DNA of 64,000 nt, taken from NCBI GenBank assembly GCA_002278935.1, contig NCJL01000009.1, positions 248,001 through 312,000 of the forward strand, read 5' to 3'. Positions 41,815 through 52,846 of the stretch are shown here, in pieces. Source of the stretch: Gallionellales bacterium 39-52-133. Its GTDB lineage: Bacteria; Pseudomonadota; Gammaproteobacteria; Burkholderiales; Gallionellaceae. Each line of letters starts with the position of its first letter. Within the stretch, counting starts at the first letter, position 1. The notes under the pieces were generated by a model that was given only the letters and a program-made list of their open reading frames with translations, was not told the origin of the DNA and searched no databases. Both the position numbers and the translations under genes were made by a program.

Positions 41815-42555
41815 ATGCAATTACTCACGACAAAACAGGTCATCATCCGCATCAGTGCCAGCATCGCGGCGGCAGAGTTTCTGATTATGCTGTTCATCAA
41901 TATTATTCCATACAGGCTAAACGCCATTGCCGAGGCAGCGCTGGATGTCATCATGCTGTCTGCTTTAACCACACCGCTGATTTACCTGTGGATCATCAAG
42001 CCCTTTGTAGACGCCAGAGACGAGGCGCATGCGCAGGTAAGCCATCTGGCATTTACCGATCCCCTGACCCAGCTGGCGAACAGGCGGCAACTGTTAAGCC
42101 ATCTGCAAAGAATTATCGCCGGCTGCAACAGGCACAAGACTTATGGCGCACTGCTGCTGATTGATCTGGACGGCTTCAAGCTGGTCAATGATATGCACGG
42201 GCATGATGCCGGCGATGCGGTGCTGGTCAGCTTTGCCAAGCGCATGCGCGAATCCATACGGGCCGAAGATTTTGCCAGCCGCCTGGGCGGCGATGAATTT
42301 GTGGTATTGATAGACCGTATCGATGCCAACGAGCAACAGGCACGCGAAAAAACACTGAAGATAGCCGATAAAATTATCCAGCTGGCGAATACGCCGGTTG
42401 AATTCAACGGCAACACTTTGCAGGTTGGCGCCAGTGTCGGCATTACCCTGCTGGGATTCGAGCACCTGGATGCGGATGCCGCCATCCGCAAATCAGATGT
42501 GGCGATGTATCGTTCCAAGAAAGCGGGTAAAGGCCGGGCAGGATTTTCCGATTGA
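41815..42555 (+). CDS. Membrane diguanylate cyclase
   Basis: The 246-residue protein has two N-terminal membrane helices and a GGDEF domain: FTDPLTQLANRRQLL, LIDLDGFKLVNDMHGHD and RLGGDEFVVLID. RAED lies five residues before GGDEF, which is an intact RxxD inhibition site. It should make c-di-GMP and be feedback-controlled. No sensory domain is visible. The companion gene upstream may hydrolyse the product. Confidence 0.92.
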   Translation: MQLLTTKQVIIRISASIAAAEFLIMLFINIIPYRLNAIAEAALDVIMLSALTTPLIYLWIIKPFVDARDEAHAQVSHLAFTDPLTQLANRRQLLSHLQRIIAGCNRHKTYGALLLIDLDGFKLVNDMHGHDAGDAVLVSFAKRMRESIRAEDFASRLGGDEFVVLIDRIDANEQQAREKTLKIADKIIQLANTPVEFNGNTLQVGASVGITLLGFEHLDADAAIRKSDVAMYRSKKAGKGRAGFSD

Positions 42556-42559
42556 ACAA

Positions 42560-43450
42560 TCAGACTTTTTCATGCGGCTCGTCATGAATTCTGCCGGATA
42601 ACAAACTGGCCGACACGATCAGCACCGCACCGATATACTCCTGCATGCCCATTTTTTCCCCTGCCAGAAAATACGCGGCGACAGCGGCAAACAGCAATTC
42701 AAACAACAGCAATACAATCGCCCGATTGGCCGGCAAATGTGTCAGGCCAAACTGCACTGCAAAGCTGACGGCGCACATCACCAGCCCGAGCAATAGCAGC
42801 AAACCCCAGGAGGCGGAAGAGATAGCGGATATTTGTGCCGTCATTCCGCCGTTGTACACCAGCATCATGCCGGTCAGCAGGATCGTGCCCAGCCACACCG
42901 ATGCCGATTTAAAATTGACACTCAGATGCTGGGTATGACGCACGATAACATTCATCAGCGCAAACGACATGCCCGCCGACAAGCCTATCCATTCTGCACG
43001 GCTCTGCGGAACCGGCAGGCCAAGCTGGGGCTGCCACAACATCACGATGGCGCCGCCCAATGAAAGGGCAATAACCGCATAGCCATAACGATTCAACCTT
43101 TCACCCAGCAAAAAGTGCGCAAAGAATACTGTCCACAGCGGCGCCAGATAAAACAGCAGCAGCACGCGCATGACCTCGCCTTCGATAATCGCCTGCACAT
43201 AGCCGAAGTTGGTCCAGCCCGCGCTGAACAGCAGCAGTACCGCCCACCAGCCTGCCGTGCGCAGCTCACGCCAGACCGGCCCGGAGATGGCCAGACCGAC
43301 AAGCAGCGCAATGACATAAACGAGAAAGGAGGACAGCATGCCTGAGATACCCGCTTCTTCCAGTATGCGGAACGGATACCACACTATGCCCCAAACCGCC
43401 GCGCCGCTGAGCAAACCTGTTATTGCTGTTATTTGTTGTTTTGCTGGCAC
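42560..43450 (-). CDS. EamA/DMT-family transporter
   Basis: The 296-residue protein has ten hydrophobic segments in two EamA halves, beginning AITGLLSGAAVWGIVWYPF and containing GWTNFGYVQAIIEGEVMRVL and FQ-type repeat features such as FALMNVIVRHTQ. The substrate is unknown; relatives export amino acids or drugs. The end of the gene lies 4 bases from the stop of the convergent diguanylate cyclase. Confidence 0.9.
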   Translation of the reverse strand: MPAKQQITAITGLLSGAAVWGIVWYPFRILEEAGISGMLSSFLVYVIALLVGLAISGPVWRELRTAGWWAVLLLFSAGWTNFGYVQAIIEGEVMRVLLLFYLAPLWTVFFAHFLLGERLNRYGYAVIALSLGGAIVMLWQPQLGLPVPQSRAEWIGLSAGMSFALMNVIVRHTQHLSVNFKSASVWLGTILLTGMMLVYNGGMTAQISAISSASWGLLLLLGLVMCAVSFAVQFGLTHLPANRAIVLLLFELLFAAVAAYFLAGEKMGMQEYIGAVLIVSASLLSGRIHDEPHEKV

Positions 43451-43554
43451 TGGTGCTTTCCTGTTTAAAAAACATATCTGTGAACAAAAAGTGCTTGTCC
43501 TTAACGACTTCGCTTCATTTATAATCCTGCCTCTTGCGCAAACCCTATAACAAC

Positions 43555-44754
43555 ATGAATCCGCTGCTCGACCTGCTACAACCCTATCCGTTTCAAAAGC
43601 TTGCCGCGCTGTTCAAGGGGGTACAGGCCAATCCGGACTATAAACCGGTGAGCCTGCATATTGGTGAACCCAAGCACCCAACGCCACAGTTTATTTGCGA
43701 TGCGCTCACTGCCAACCTCAACGGGCTGGCGAATTATCCCACAACACTGGGCAGCGACGCGCTGCGCGGCAGCATTGCCGGCTGGATACAGCGCCGCTAC
43801 CAGCTGCCAGCCAACGCAATCGACCCGAAGACTCAAGTTGTGCCGGTAAACGGCAGCCGCGAGGCGCTGTTTTCTTTTGCACAGGCGGTGATAGACCGCA
43901 GCCGCGCAAACCCTGTCGTCATCAGCCCCAATCCGTTTTACCAGATCTATGAAGGTGCCGCACTGCTGGCCGGTGCAACCCCGCACTTTCTCAATACCGT
44001 GGCTGAAGATAACTTTGCACTCAACTTTGATCAGTTAAGTGAGGAAGTCTGGCAGCGCACCCAGCTGATTTATGTGTGCTCGCCGGGCAACCCCAACGGC
44101 CATGTGATGCCGCTGTCGGAATGGAAGACTTTATTTGAAATGTCCGACCGCTATGGTTTTGTGATTGCCGCGGACGAGTGCTATTCGGAAATATATTTCG
44201 ACACGCCGCCGCTGGGCGCGCTGGAGGCCGCGCAGCGGCTGGGGCGCGGCGATTTCCGCAACCTGGTGATTTTCTCCAGCCTGTCCAAGCGCTCCAATGT
44301 ACCCGGCCTGCGCTCGGGTTTTGTCGCTGGCGATGCAAAAATCCTGGAAAAATTCACGCTCTACCGCACCTATCACGGCTGCGCAATGAATCCTGCAGTG
44401 CAGGCCGCGAGCATTGCCGCGTGGAATGACGAGGCGCATGTGGCCGAAAATCGCCGCCTGTACCAGGAAAAATTCAGCCGGGTTGTCGAGATACTCAAGC
44501 CGGTGCTGCCTGTTGTCATGCCGGACGCCAGCTTTTACCTGTGGCTGCGCGTGCCGTTTGCCGATACCACCTTCGCGCAAGAACTGCATCGCGACTATAA
44601 TGTCACCGTTCTCCCCGGCAGCTTTCTGGCGCGCGAGGTTCGCGGCACCAATCCGGGTGAGAACTATGTGCGTATCGCACTGGTGGCGCCGCTAGAGGAA
44701 ACCCTGGATGCCGCCCGCAGAATTGCAAAATATTCAATAAAATCAAATACTTAA
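43555..44754 (+). CDS. dapC: Succinyldiaminopimelate aminotransferase DapC
   Basis: This PLP-dependent class I aminotransferase converts N-succinyl-2-amino-6-ketopimelate to succinyl-diaminopimelate. I start at the ATG at 43555 (399 residues, MNPLLDLLQPYPFQKL), typical of DapC. HIGEPKHPTP, VNGSREALFSFAQ, SPGNPNGHV, DECYSEIYFD and the Lys motif SSLSKRSNVPGLRSGF are present. The last eight residues (KYSIKSNT) are encoded by the AT-rich dispersed motif. dapD follows at 44773. Confidence 0.93.
   Translation: MNPLLDLLQPYPFQKLAALFKGVQANPDYKPVSLHIGEPKHPTPQFICDALTANLNGLANYPTTLGSDALRGSIAGWIQRRYQLPANAIDPKTQVVPVNGSREALFSFAQAVIDRSRANPVVISPNPFYQIYEGAALLAGATPHFLNTVAEDNFALNFDQLSEEVWQRTQLIYVCSPGNPNGHVMPLSEWKTLFEMSDRYGFVIAADECYSEIYFDTPPLGALEAAQRLGRGDFRNLVIFSSLSKRSNVPGLRSGFVAGDAKILEKFTLYRTYHGCAMNPAVQAASIAAWNDEAHVAENRRLYQEKFSRVVEILKPVLPVVMPDASFYLWLRVPFADTTFAQELHRDYNVTVLPGSFLAREVRGTNPGENYVRIALVAPLEETLDAARRIAKYSIKSNT
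44728..44753 (+). repeat. Copy of dispersed AT-rich 26-bp motif
   Basis: AAATATTCAATAAAATCAAA followed by TACTTA, overlapping the last codons and most of the stop codon of dapC, 20 bases before dapD. Confidence 0.75.
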
Positions 44755-44772
44755 CTAAAATCAGGAAATATC

Positions 44773-45594
44773 ATGCCGCAATTACAGAAAATCATCGATG
44801 ACGCTTTTGAACGCCGTGCCGAGATCACTCCGCGCAATGTGGAGCCTCAACTCAAGGAAGCGATCAACACCGTGATGGAATATATCGACCAGGGCAAATT
44901 GCGCGTGGCCGAAAAAATCGACGGCGACTGGGTCACCCATCAATGGCTGAAAAAGGCCGTGCTGCTGTCCTTCCGCATCGAGGACAATTTCTTTATCAAG
45001 GGCGGCTTCACCAATTACTACGACAAGGTGCCGTCAAAGTTTGCCGATTACAATTCCAAGGATTTCCGCGACGGCGGCTTCCGCGTGGTGCCACCGGCAT
45101 CGGTACGCAAGGGTTCATACATTGCCAAGAACGTGGTGCTGATGCCTTCTTACGTCAACATCGGCGCGTATGTGGATGAGGGCACCATGGTGGACACCTG
45201 GGCAACCGTGGGTTCCTGTGCGCAGATCGGCAAGAACGTGCACTTGAGCGGCGGCGTCGGTATCGGCGGCGTGCTGGAGCCGGTACAGGCCAACCCCACC
45301 ATCATCGAGGACAATTGCTTTATCGGCGCACGTTCGGAAATCGTTGAAGGCGTGATCGTTGAGGAAGGCGCCGTGATCTCGATGGGCGTCTATATCGGCC
45401 AGAGCACGAAAATATATGACCGCGAAACTGGCAGCGTAACCTATGGCCGCGTACCGGCCGGCTCGGTAGTCGTCAGCGGCAACCTGCCCTCCAAGGATGG
45501 CAGCTACAGCCTGTACTGCGCAGTGATTGTGAAAAAAGTGGATGCCAAAACACTGGGTAAAGTGGGCATCAACGAATTGTTGCGCGGCATATAA
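44773..45594 (+). CDS. dapD: Tetrahydrodipicolinate N-succinyltransferase DapD
   Basis: DapD transfers succinyl from succinyl-CoA to tetrahydrodipicolinate. The 273-residue protein has the conserved [19 protein letters not shown] start, the left-handed beta-helix ([45 protein letters not shown] in two blocks) and the ending GELLRG-like [11 protein letters not shown]. It follows dapC by 18 bases and probably shares a transcript. An inverted repeat occupies the gap before pilU. Confidence 0.97.
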   Translation: MPQLQKIIDDAFERRAEITPRNVEPQLKEAINTVMEYIDQGKLRVAEKIDGDWVTHQWLKKAVLLSFRIEDNFFIKGGFTNYYDKVPSKFADYNSKDFRDGGFRVVPPASVRKGSYIAKNVVLMPSYVNIGAYVDEGTMVDTWATVGSCAQIGKNVHLSGGVGIGGVLEPVQANPTIIEDNCFIGARSEIVEGVIVEEGAVISMGVYIGQSTKIYDRETGSVTYGRVPAGSVVVSGNLPSKDGSYSLYCAVIVKKVDAKTLGKVGINELLRGI

Positions 45595-45598
45595 GCAG

Positions 45599-45677
45599 GT
45601 ACAAGGTTCGAGGCGCAAGGTACAAGTAAAAAAATCGTAGCAGTTACTTGCACCTTGTACCTTGTAACTTGAACCTT
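45599..45677. repeat. Inverted repeat with tandem ACAAGG units
   Basis: Arms at about 45599-45628 and 45644-45677 are imperfect reverse complements (CAAGGTACAAGTAA with TTACTTGCACCTTG), repeating ACAAGG and TACCTTG. No T-run follows, so it is unlikely to be a simple terminator. Confidence 0.6.
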
Positions 45678-45694
45678 AAAACAAGGGGATTCAG

Positions 45695-46869
45695 ATGATC
45701 ATTACGCCACTGTTGCAACTCGCTGCCGAAAAGCAGGCTTCCGACCTGTTCCTGTCCGTCGGTGCGCCCATCAGCATCAAGATTAACGGCGTAACCATGC
45801 CGGTGAATGCGCAGAAGCTGGATGCCGAAGCGACCCGGCGCATCGCTTACGAAATGATGACCCCCGCCCAGATCGCCGAATTTGAAGCGCATATGGAAAT
45901 GAACTTCTCCTTCCGTGTGCCGCAAGTGGGCAACTTCCGCGTGAACGTTTTCCGCCAGCGCGGGAGTATTGCGATTGTGATTCGCTATGTGCTGGGCAAG
46001 GTATTCGAAGTCGAGCAGCTCAACCTGCCACCGGTACTGAAAGAACTGGTGATGGCCAAGCGCGGGCTGGTGCTGATGGTGGGTGCCACCGGCTCGGGCA
46101 AGTCAACCACGCTGGCGGCGATGCTGGAACATCGCAATGCAACTTCCAACGGCCATATTCTGACCATAGAAGACCCTGTCGAATATCTGTTCCGCCATAA
46201 CAAATGTATCGTCAACCAGCGCGAGATCGGCGACGATACCGAGTCGTATGAAGCCGCGCTGATCAGCGCAATGCGCGAGGCGCCGGATGTGCTGATGATA
46301 GGCGAGATACGCGACCGCGAAACCCTGAAGCACGCGCTTATTTTTGCGCAGACCGGCCACCTGTGCATGTCCACGCTGCACGCCAACAACAGCTACCACG
46401 CGCTGAACCGTATCATTAACTTCTTCCCCTACGATGCGCGCCAAAGCGTGCTGTCCGACCTGGCGATGTGTTTGCGCGCGGTTATTTCGCAGCGTTTAAT
46501 CCGCGGCAGCGATGGCAAACTGATACCGGCTGTTGAAATTCTGATCAACACGACACATATTTCCGAGCTGATTAAGAACGACGAGATAGACAAAATTCGC
46601 GATGCGATTGAGTCCAGTGTGTCCGCCGGATCACAAACGTTCGAGCAGGCGCTGTACAAGCTGTTCAAGGCTGGGCAGATCAGCAAGGAAGAAGCCATGC
46701 GCAATGCCGATTCTGCCAGCAACCTGTCGGCCCTGATTGATTTCTCGCAGACTGCCAAAGTGAAGGTGTACGACCCTAATGCGCCGCACGAGCCGGTTAT
46801 GGCATCGCCCTCGTCCACGGCTACCGATTTCGGCAGCATCACGCTCAATCTGGATGCGCACGAATCCCG

Positions 46870-46873
<4 letters not shown>
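45695..46873 (+). CDS. pilU: Type IV pilus retraction ATPase, PilU-type
   Basis: This 392-residue PilT/PilU ATPase drives pilus retraction. Walker A GATGSGKST is at residues 130-138, followed by the Asp box and His box regions (ILTIEDPVEYLF, ALISAMREAPDVLMIGEIRD, GHLCMSTLHANNS). The C-terminal ELIKNDEIDKIRDAIES and SQTFEQALYKLFK favour PilU over PilT. No other pilus gene is in the window. Its position between dapD and dapE is unusual but the overlap with the next gene (4 bases) suggests shared transcription. Confidence 0.85.
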
Positions 46874-49275
<2,402 letters not shown>

Positions 49276-49342
49276 TTCTTTCATACTTTATGAAAATTGA
49301 TTTTGCCATTAGTAATTATCTTGCCCGTTCATATATCAGAAT

Positions 49343-49500
49343 GTGCAAATCCCCCCTGCCCCCCCTTTGCAAAGTGGGGAATGAACCAAACTTTGATCGA
49401 AGAGGATTCCTCCCTTTCACCCGCAAGGGGTACGCCGTTGGGTACCCCGCTGCTGCGCAGCGACCCCGCCTCTGGCAAAGGGAGGTTAGGAGGGATTTTG
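49343..49500. repeat. Inverted-repeat element between prmB and hpnC
   Basis: The left arm (TGCAAATCCCCCCTGCCCCC and on, about 49343-49380) and right arm (about 49467-49503) are imperfect reverse complements around a GC-rich middle with nested hairpins (GGGTACCCC region). The left arm shares its core with the element at 11743. It has no coding sequence. Confidence 0.75.
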
Positions 49501-49537
49501 TGCATACTGAATTACGAATTACCTGGTGCGCAAAATA

Positions 49538-50356
49538 ATGGCTGTCGAGCACTACGAAAATTTTCCCGTCGCTTCTATCCTGTTGCCCAGACGCCTGCGC
49601 CGCGCGGTGGAGGTTATTTACTATTTCGCGCGCCAGGCCGACGACATCGCCGATGAAGGAGATTTTCCGGATGCAGAGCGTCTTGCCAGACTGGATGAGT
49701 TTCGCGCCGGTCTCAGGCGCATAGAAAACGGTGAAAAACCACAGACTCCTTTATTTGAAGCCCTGGCCGGCGTCGTGGAAAAATTCAATCTGCCCGTTCA
49801 ATTGCTGCACGATCTGCTCGATGCTTTCTCGCAGGATGTCGTCAAGAAACGCTATGCCAATTTCGACGAGCTGCTTGATTACTGCCGCCGTTCGGCCAAT
49901 CCTGTCGGCAGATTGCTGCTGCACCTGTATGACGAGGCTACGCCGCAAAATCTGGCTTATTCCGATGATATCTGCACAAGTCTGCAACTGATCAATTTCT
50001 GGCAGGACGTGCAGAAGGACTACGCCATCGCGCGCATTTATCTCCCGCAGGACGAGATGGCGCGCTTTGGCGTGAGCGAAGCGCAGATTGCAGAAGGCCG
50101 TGCCGATGCCGCCTGGCAGGCACTGATGGCGTTTCAGGTGCAGCGCGCAGGCGACATGATGCGGCGCGGCTCGCCGCTGGGCAGCATCCTCGGCGGACGC
50201 ATCGGGCTGGAGATGCGCCTGATTATCGCCGGCGGCAACCGCATCCTGGGCAAGCTGAAAAAAGCCCGTTACGATATGTTCAATCATCGCCCGGTATTGC
50301 GCCCGCTGGACTGGCCGATCATGCTGCTCAACAGCGCGCCGTTTAATTTCAGGTAG
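49538..50356 (+). CDS. hpnC: Squalene-synthase-type hydroxysqualene synthase HpnC
   Basis: HpnC converts presqualene diphosphate to hydroxysqualene. I start at the ATG at 49538 (272 residues, MAVEHYENFPVASILLPRR), which is typical; an in-frame start at 49526 adds four residues. The trans-isoprenyl synthase motifs are YYFARQADDIADEGD (DxxxD) and QLINFWQDVQKDY (the second Asp-rich motif is degenerate as DVQKD). It precedes hpnD by 9 bases and forms an operon with hpnD and hpnE. Confidence 0.93.
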   Translation: MAVEHYENFPVASILLPRRLRRAVEVIYYFARQADDIADEGDFPDAERLARLDEFRAGLRRIENGEKPQTPLFEALAGVVEKFNLPVQLLHDLLDAFSQDVVKKRYANFDELLDYCRRSANPVGRLLLHLYDEATPQNLAYSDDICTSLQLINFWQDVQKDYAIARIYLPQDEMARFGVSEAQIAEGRADAAWQALMAFQVQRAGDMMRRGSPLGSILGGRIGLEMRLIIAGGNRILGKLKKARYDMFNHRPVLRPLDWPIMLLNSAPFNFR

Positions 50357-50365
50357 TGGACAGAC

Positions 50366-51199
50366 ATGACGCCAGACCAATACTGTCAAAATAAAACCGC
50401 CGAAAGCGGCTCCAGCTTTTATTACAGCTTCAGGTTTCTGACACCCGGGCGCCGCCGTGCGATTACCGCGCTGTATGCCTTCTGCCGCGAAGTCGATGAC
50501 GTGGTGGACGAGTGCACCGACCAGAATGTGGCGCGCACCACACTGGCATGGTGGCGCGGCCAGGTCGCCGCCATCTATGGCGGCAAGCCGCAACATCCGG
50601 TCGCGCAGGCGCTGGTGCCGCTGGTCAGGGAATTCAATCTGCCGCAGGAACATTTGCTTGAAATAATTGACGGCATGGAGATGGACCTCAACCAGCATCA
50701 ATATGCGGACTTCAAATCGCTGCAACTCTACTGCTACCGCGTGGCTTCCGTGGTCGGCCTGCTGGCCGCGGAAATATTCGGCTACACGGATCGCAAGACG
50801 CTCAAATATGCGCACGACCTCGGCATTGCATTGCAGCTCACCAACATTATCCGCGATGTCGGCGAAGACGCGCGCCGCGGCCGCATCTACCTGCCGCAGG
50901 ATGAGCTGGCGCAGTTTGGCGTGCACACCAATGACATACTCGACGCGCGCGAAACCGGCGCCTTCCAGCAGCTGATGCAATTCCAGATCAAGCGCGCGCA
51001 ACAATACTATGACCAGGCCCTGGCAGAGTTGCCCGCAGCAGACCGCAAAGCACAGCGCACCGGTTTGATCATGGCGGCGATCTACCGTGCAACACTGGAA
51101 GAAGTTATCTACACCGGCTGCCATGTGCTGAGGGAACGCGTCTCGCTGCCACCACTGCGCAAAATGTGGATTGCATTGAAGACGTGGCTGAAAAATTGA
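50366..51199 (+). CDS. hpnD: Presqualene diphosphate synthase HpnD
   Basis: HpnD condenses two farnesyl diphosphates to presqualene diphosphate. The 277-residue protein has SSFYYSFRFLTPGRRRAI, FCREVDDVVDECTD (first Asp-rich motif) and LTNIIRDVGEDARRGRIYLP (second). Its stop codon overlaps the likely start of hpnE in TTGA. The hpnC-hpnD-hpnE order matches the three-enzyme squalene route of hopanoid producers. Confidence 0.95.
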   Translation: MTPDQYCQNKTAESGSSFYYSFRFLTPGRRRAITALYAFCREVDDVVDECTDQNVARTTLAWWRGQVAAIYGGKPQHPVAQALVPLVREFNLPQEHLLEIIDGMEMDLNQHQYADFKSLQLYCYRVASVVGLLAAEIFGYTDRKTLKYAHDLGIALQLTNIIRDVGEDARRGRIYLPQDELAQFGVHTNDILDARETGAFQQLMQFQIKRAQQYYDQALAELPAADRKAQRTGLIMAAIYRATLEEVIYTGCHVLRERVSLPPLRKMWIALKTWLKN

Positions 51200-52614
51200 G
51201 CATAGCACCCTCTCCCCACCCCTCCCCCGCCAGCGGAGGAGGGAGCAAACGTGAAAATAAATTATTAACCACGGCCATCATCGGTGGCGGCTACGCCGGC
51301 ATGGCCGCCGCAGTCACCCTTGCCGCCAACAATATTCCAGTCACCGTTTTTGAAAGTGCAAAACAGCTGGGCGGCCGTGCCCGCGGTGTAATACAGCACG
51401 GAACGCAACTGGATAACGGCCAGCATATCCTGCTCGGCTGCTATAAAAATACGCTCAGGCTGATTGAGCAGGTCGGAGGCAATCTTGAGCAGGATTTCCA
51501 GCGTCTGCCACTGCAACTCACCCTGCACAAGCGCTTTGAACTGAAAGCCCCGCGACTGCCCGCCCCTTTGCATTTACTAGTGGGCTTTCTTCGCGCCAAA
51601 GGTTTGAGTTATACAGCCCGCCTGCATGCCGCCCGCTTTATGCTGGCCATGCGCCTGAGGAAATTCAAATTGGCGCAGGATGTCAGCGCACTTGAATTGC
51701 TGCGCAGCTATCGGCAGGATGAAGCACTGATACGCCTGCTATGGGAGCCCATCTGCATCTCCGCGCTGAATACCCCAATACACAAAGCCTCCGCGCAAAT
51801 ACTGCTGAATGTGCTGCGCGACAGCCTCAACGGCTCGCGAGCCGACAGCGATATGCTGTTGCCACGCATCGATTTCTCCGCGCTGTTTCCTGAGCGCGCC
51901 GCTAAATACATAGCCACTCGCGGCGGGAAGGTCATGCTGTCCTGCGGCGTGGAAGCCATCACCCGCCAGGGCAATGGCTTCGAATTGATCACAGCCGAGG
52001 GAGCACAACGCTTTGACCGCGTGATCTGTGCAGCCTCACCGAACAGTACGGCAAGACTACTCAAGTCATTGATTATATTGAATAATATTTCAGAGCAGAT
52101 AGAGGCCATTCCCTGCCAGCCCATCTACACTGTATATCTGCAATATCCTGCCGCCGTCAGACTGCCACACCCGATGCTGGGGCTGGACCGCTGCATCAGC
52201 CAATGGCTGTTCGACCGCGGCCAGATCGCAGACCAGCACGGTTTGATTGCTGTTGTTATCAGTGCCGAAGGCATTCATCAGGATCTGCCCCAAGAGCAGC
52301 TCGCGCAGAAAGTAATAGAGGAGTTGCATGAGCAACTGGGCATTGCGGAAGCGCCGCTATGGCACAGGGTAATTGCAGAAAAACGCGCCACATTCTCATG
52401 CGAAGTTAATCTGGCCCGTCCCGGCGCTCTCACCCCTGTCGCCAATCTGTTGCTGGCGGGCGACTATACCGAGGGAGATTACCCTGCAACCCTTGAAGGG
52501 GCGGTGATGAGCGGGTTACGCAGCGCATACCAGATTATTAACGACCATTCATCCGAAAAACCCTACCCTTTGTCGGGCAATTTACATCCTTATTCAGCCA
52601 ACTCTATATCCTGA
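51196..52614 (+). CDS. hpnE: FAD-dependent hydroxysqualene reductase HpnE
   Basis: HpnE reduces hydroxysqualene to squalene. The FAD-binding motif is AIIGGGYAGMAAAVTLA, followed by FESAKQLGGRARG, and the C-terminal LLLAGDYTEGDYPATLEGAVMSG binds flavin. The start is uncertain. I chose the TTG at 51196, which overlaps the hpnD stop; GTG at 51166 also fits, and no ATG lies between them and the FAD motif. Residues about 4-17 (PSPHPSPASGGG) are encoded by a palindromic repeat of CTCCCC/GGAGGAGGG type, so the real protein may start further on. At 52063-52090 a degenerate AT-rich motif copy is embedded. Confidence 0.85.
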   Translation: MSIAPSPHPSPASGGGSKRENKLLTTAIIGGGYAGMAAAVTLAANNIPVTVFESAKQLGGRARGVIQHGTQLDNGQHILLGCYKNTLRLIEQVGGNLEQDFQRLPLQLTLHKRFELKAPRLPAPLHLLVGFLRAKGLSYTARLHAARFMLAMRLRKFKLAQDVSALELLRSYRQDEALIRLLWEPICISALNTPIHKASAQILLNVLRDSLNGSRADSDMLLPRIDFSALFPERAAKYIATRGGKVMLSCGVEAITRQGNGFELITAEGAQRFDRVICAASPNSTARLLKSLIILNNISEQIEAIPCQPIYTVYLQYPAAVRLPHPMLGLDRCISQWLFDRGQIADQHGLIAVVISAEGIHQDLPQEQLAQKVIEELHEQLGIAEAPLWHRVIAEKRATFSCEVNLARPGALTPVANLLLAGDYTEGDYPATLEGAVMSGLRSAYQIINDHSSEKPYPLSGNLHPYSANSIS

Positions 52615-52706
52615 CCTTACTTGGCAAACCTGACGAAAGTCAGGGGCGCAAAGTTACCGGCCTAAGGGAAGCTATGGCAGCGGGACTGCAGTATGGATTC
52701 ATCCAT
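52608..52706 (+). ncRNA. Cyclic-di-GMP-I (GEMM-I) riboswitch
   Basis: The region 52623-52664 contains the class I hallmark: GGCAAACC, a hairpin TGAC-GAAA-GTCA (the GAAA tetraloop), GGGGCGCAAAG, then ACCGGCCTAAGG, and a second stem ending in GCAGCGGGACTG. This matches the conserved core of GEMM-I aptamers that bind c-di-GMP. GGAT (52695-52698) can pair with ATCC at 52608-52611 or with ATCC at 52701-52704, where ATGGAT-TC-ATCCAT is followed by ATTTATTT; this could be the switch. The nearest downstream gene starts at 52847. Confidence 0.88.
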
Positions 52707-52846
52707 ATTTATTTCACTCCCCTGCTCGTCTGGTCTTTAAAGTAGCCATTTTTGTTGCGGTGCATTACCTGCTTATTGGCGTAATTGCAGCACAGAATTG
52801 ATACCTTACCCTTTGCCTGTTTTTCCATATTTTAAAGGAACATGCG

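Noticed and set aside
49751..51208. Antisense open frame of 485 codons across hpnC and hpnD
   Set aside because: The frame is a by-product of GC-rich codon use in the real genes, whose products are unmistakable. No start signal or known domain supports it.
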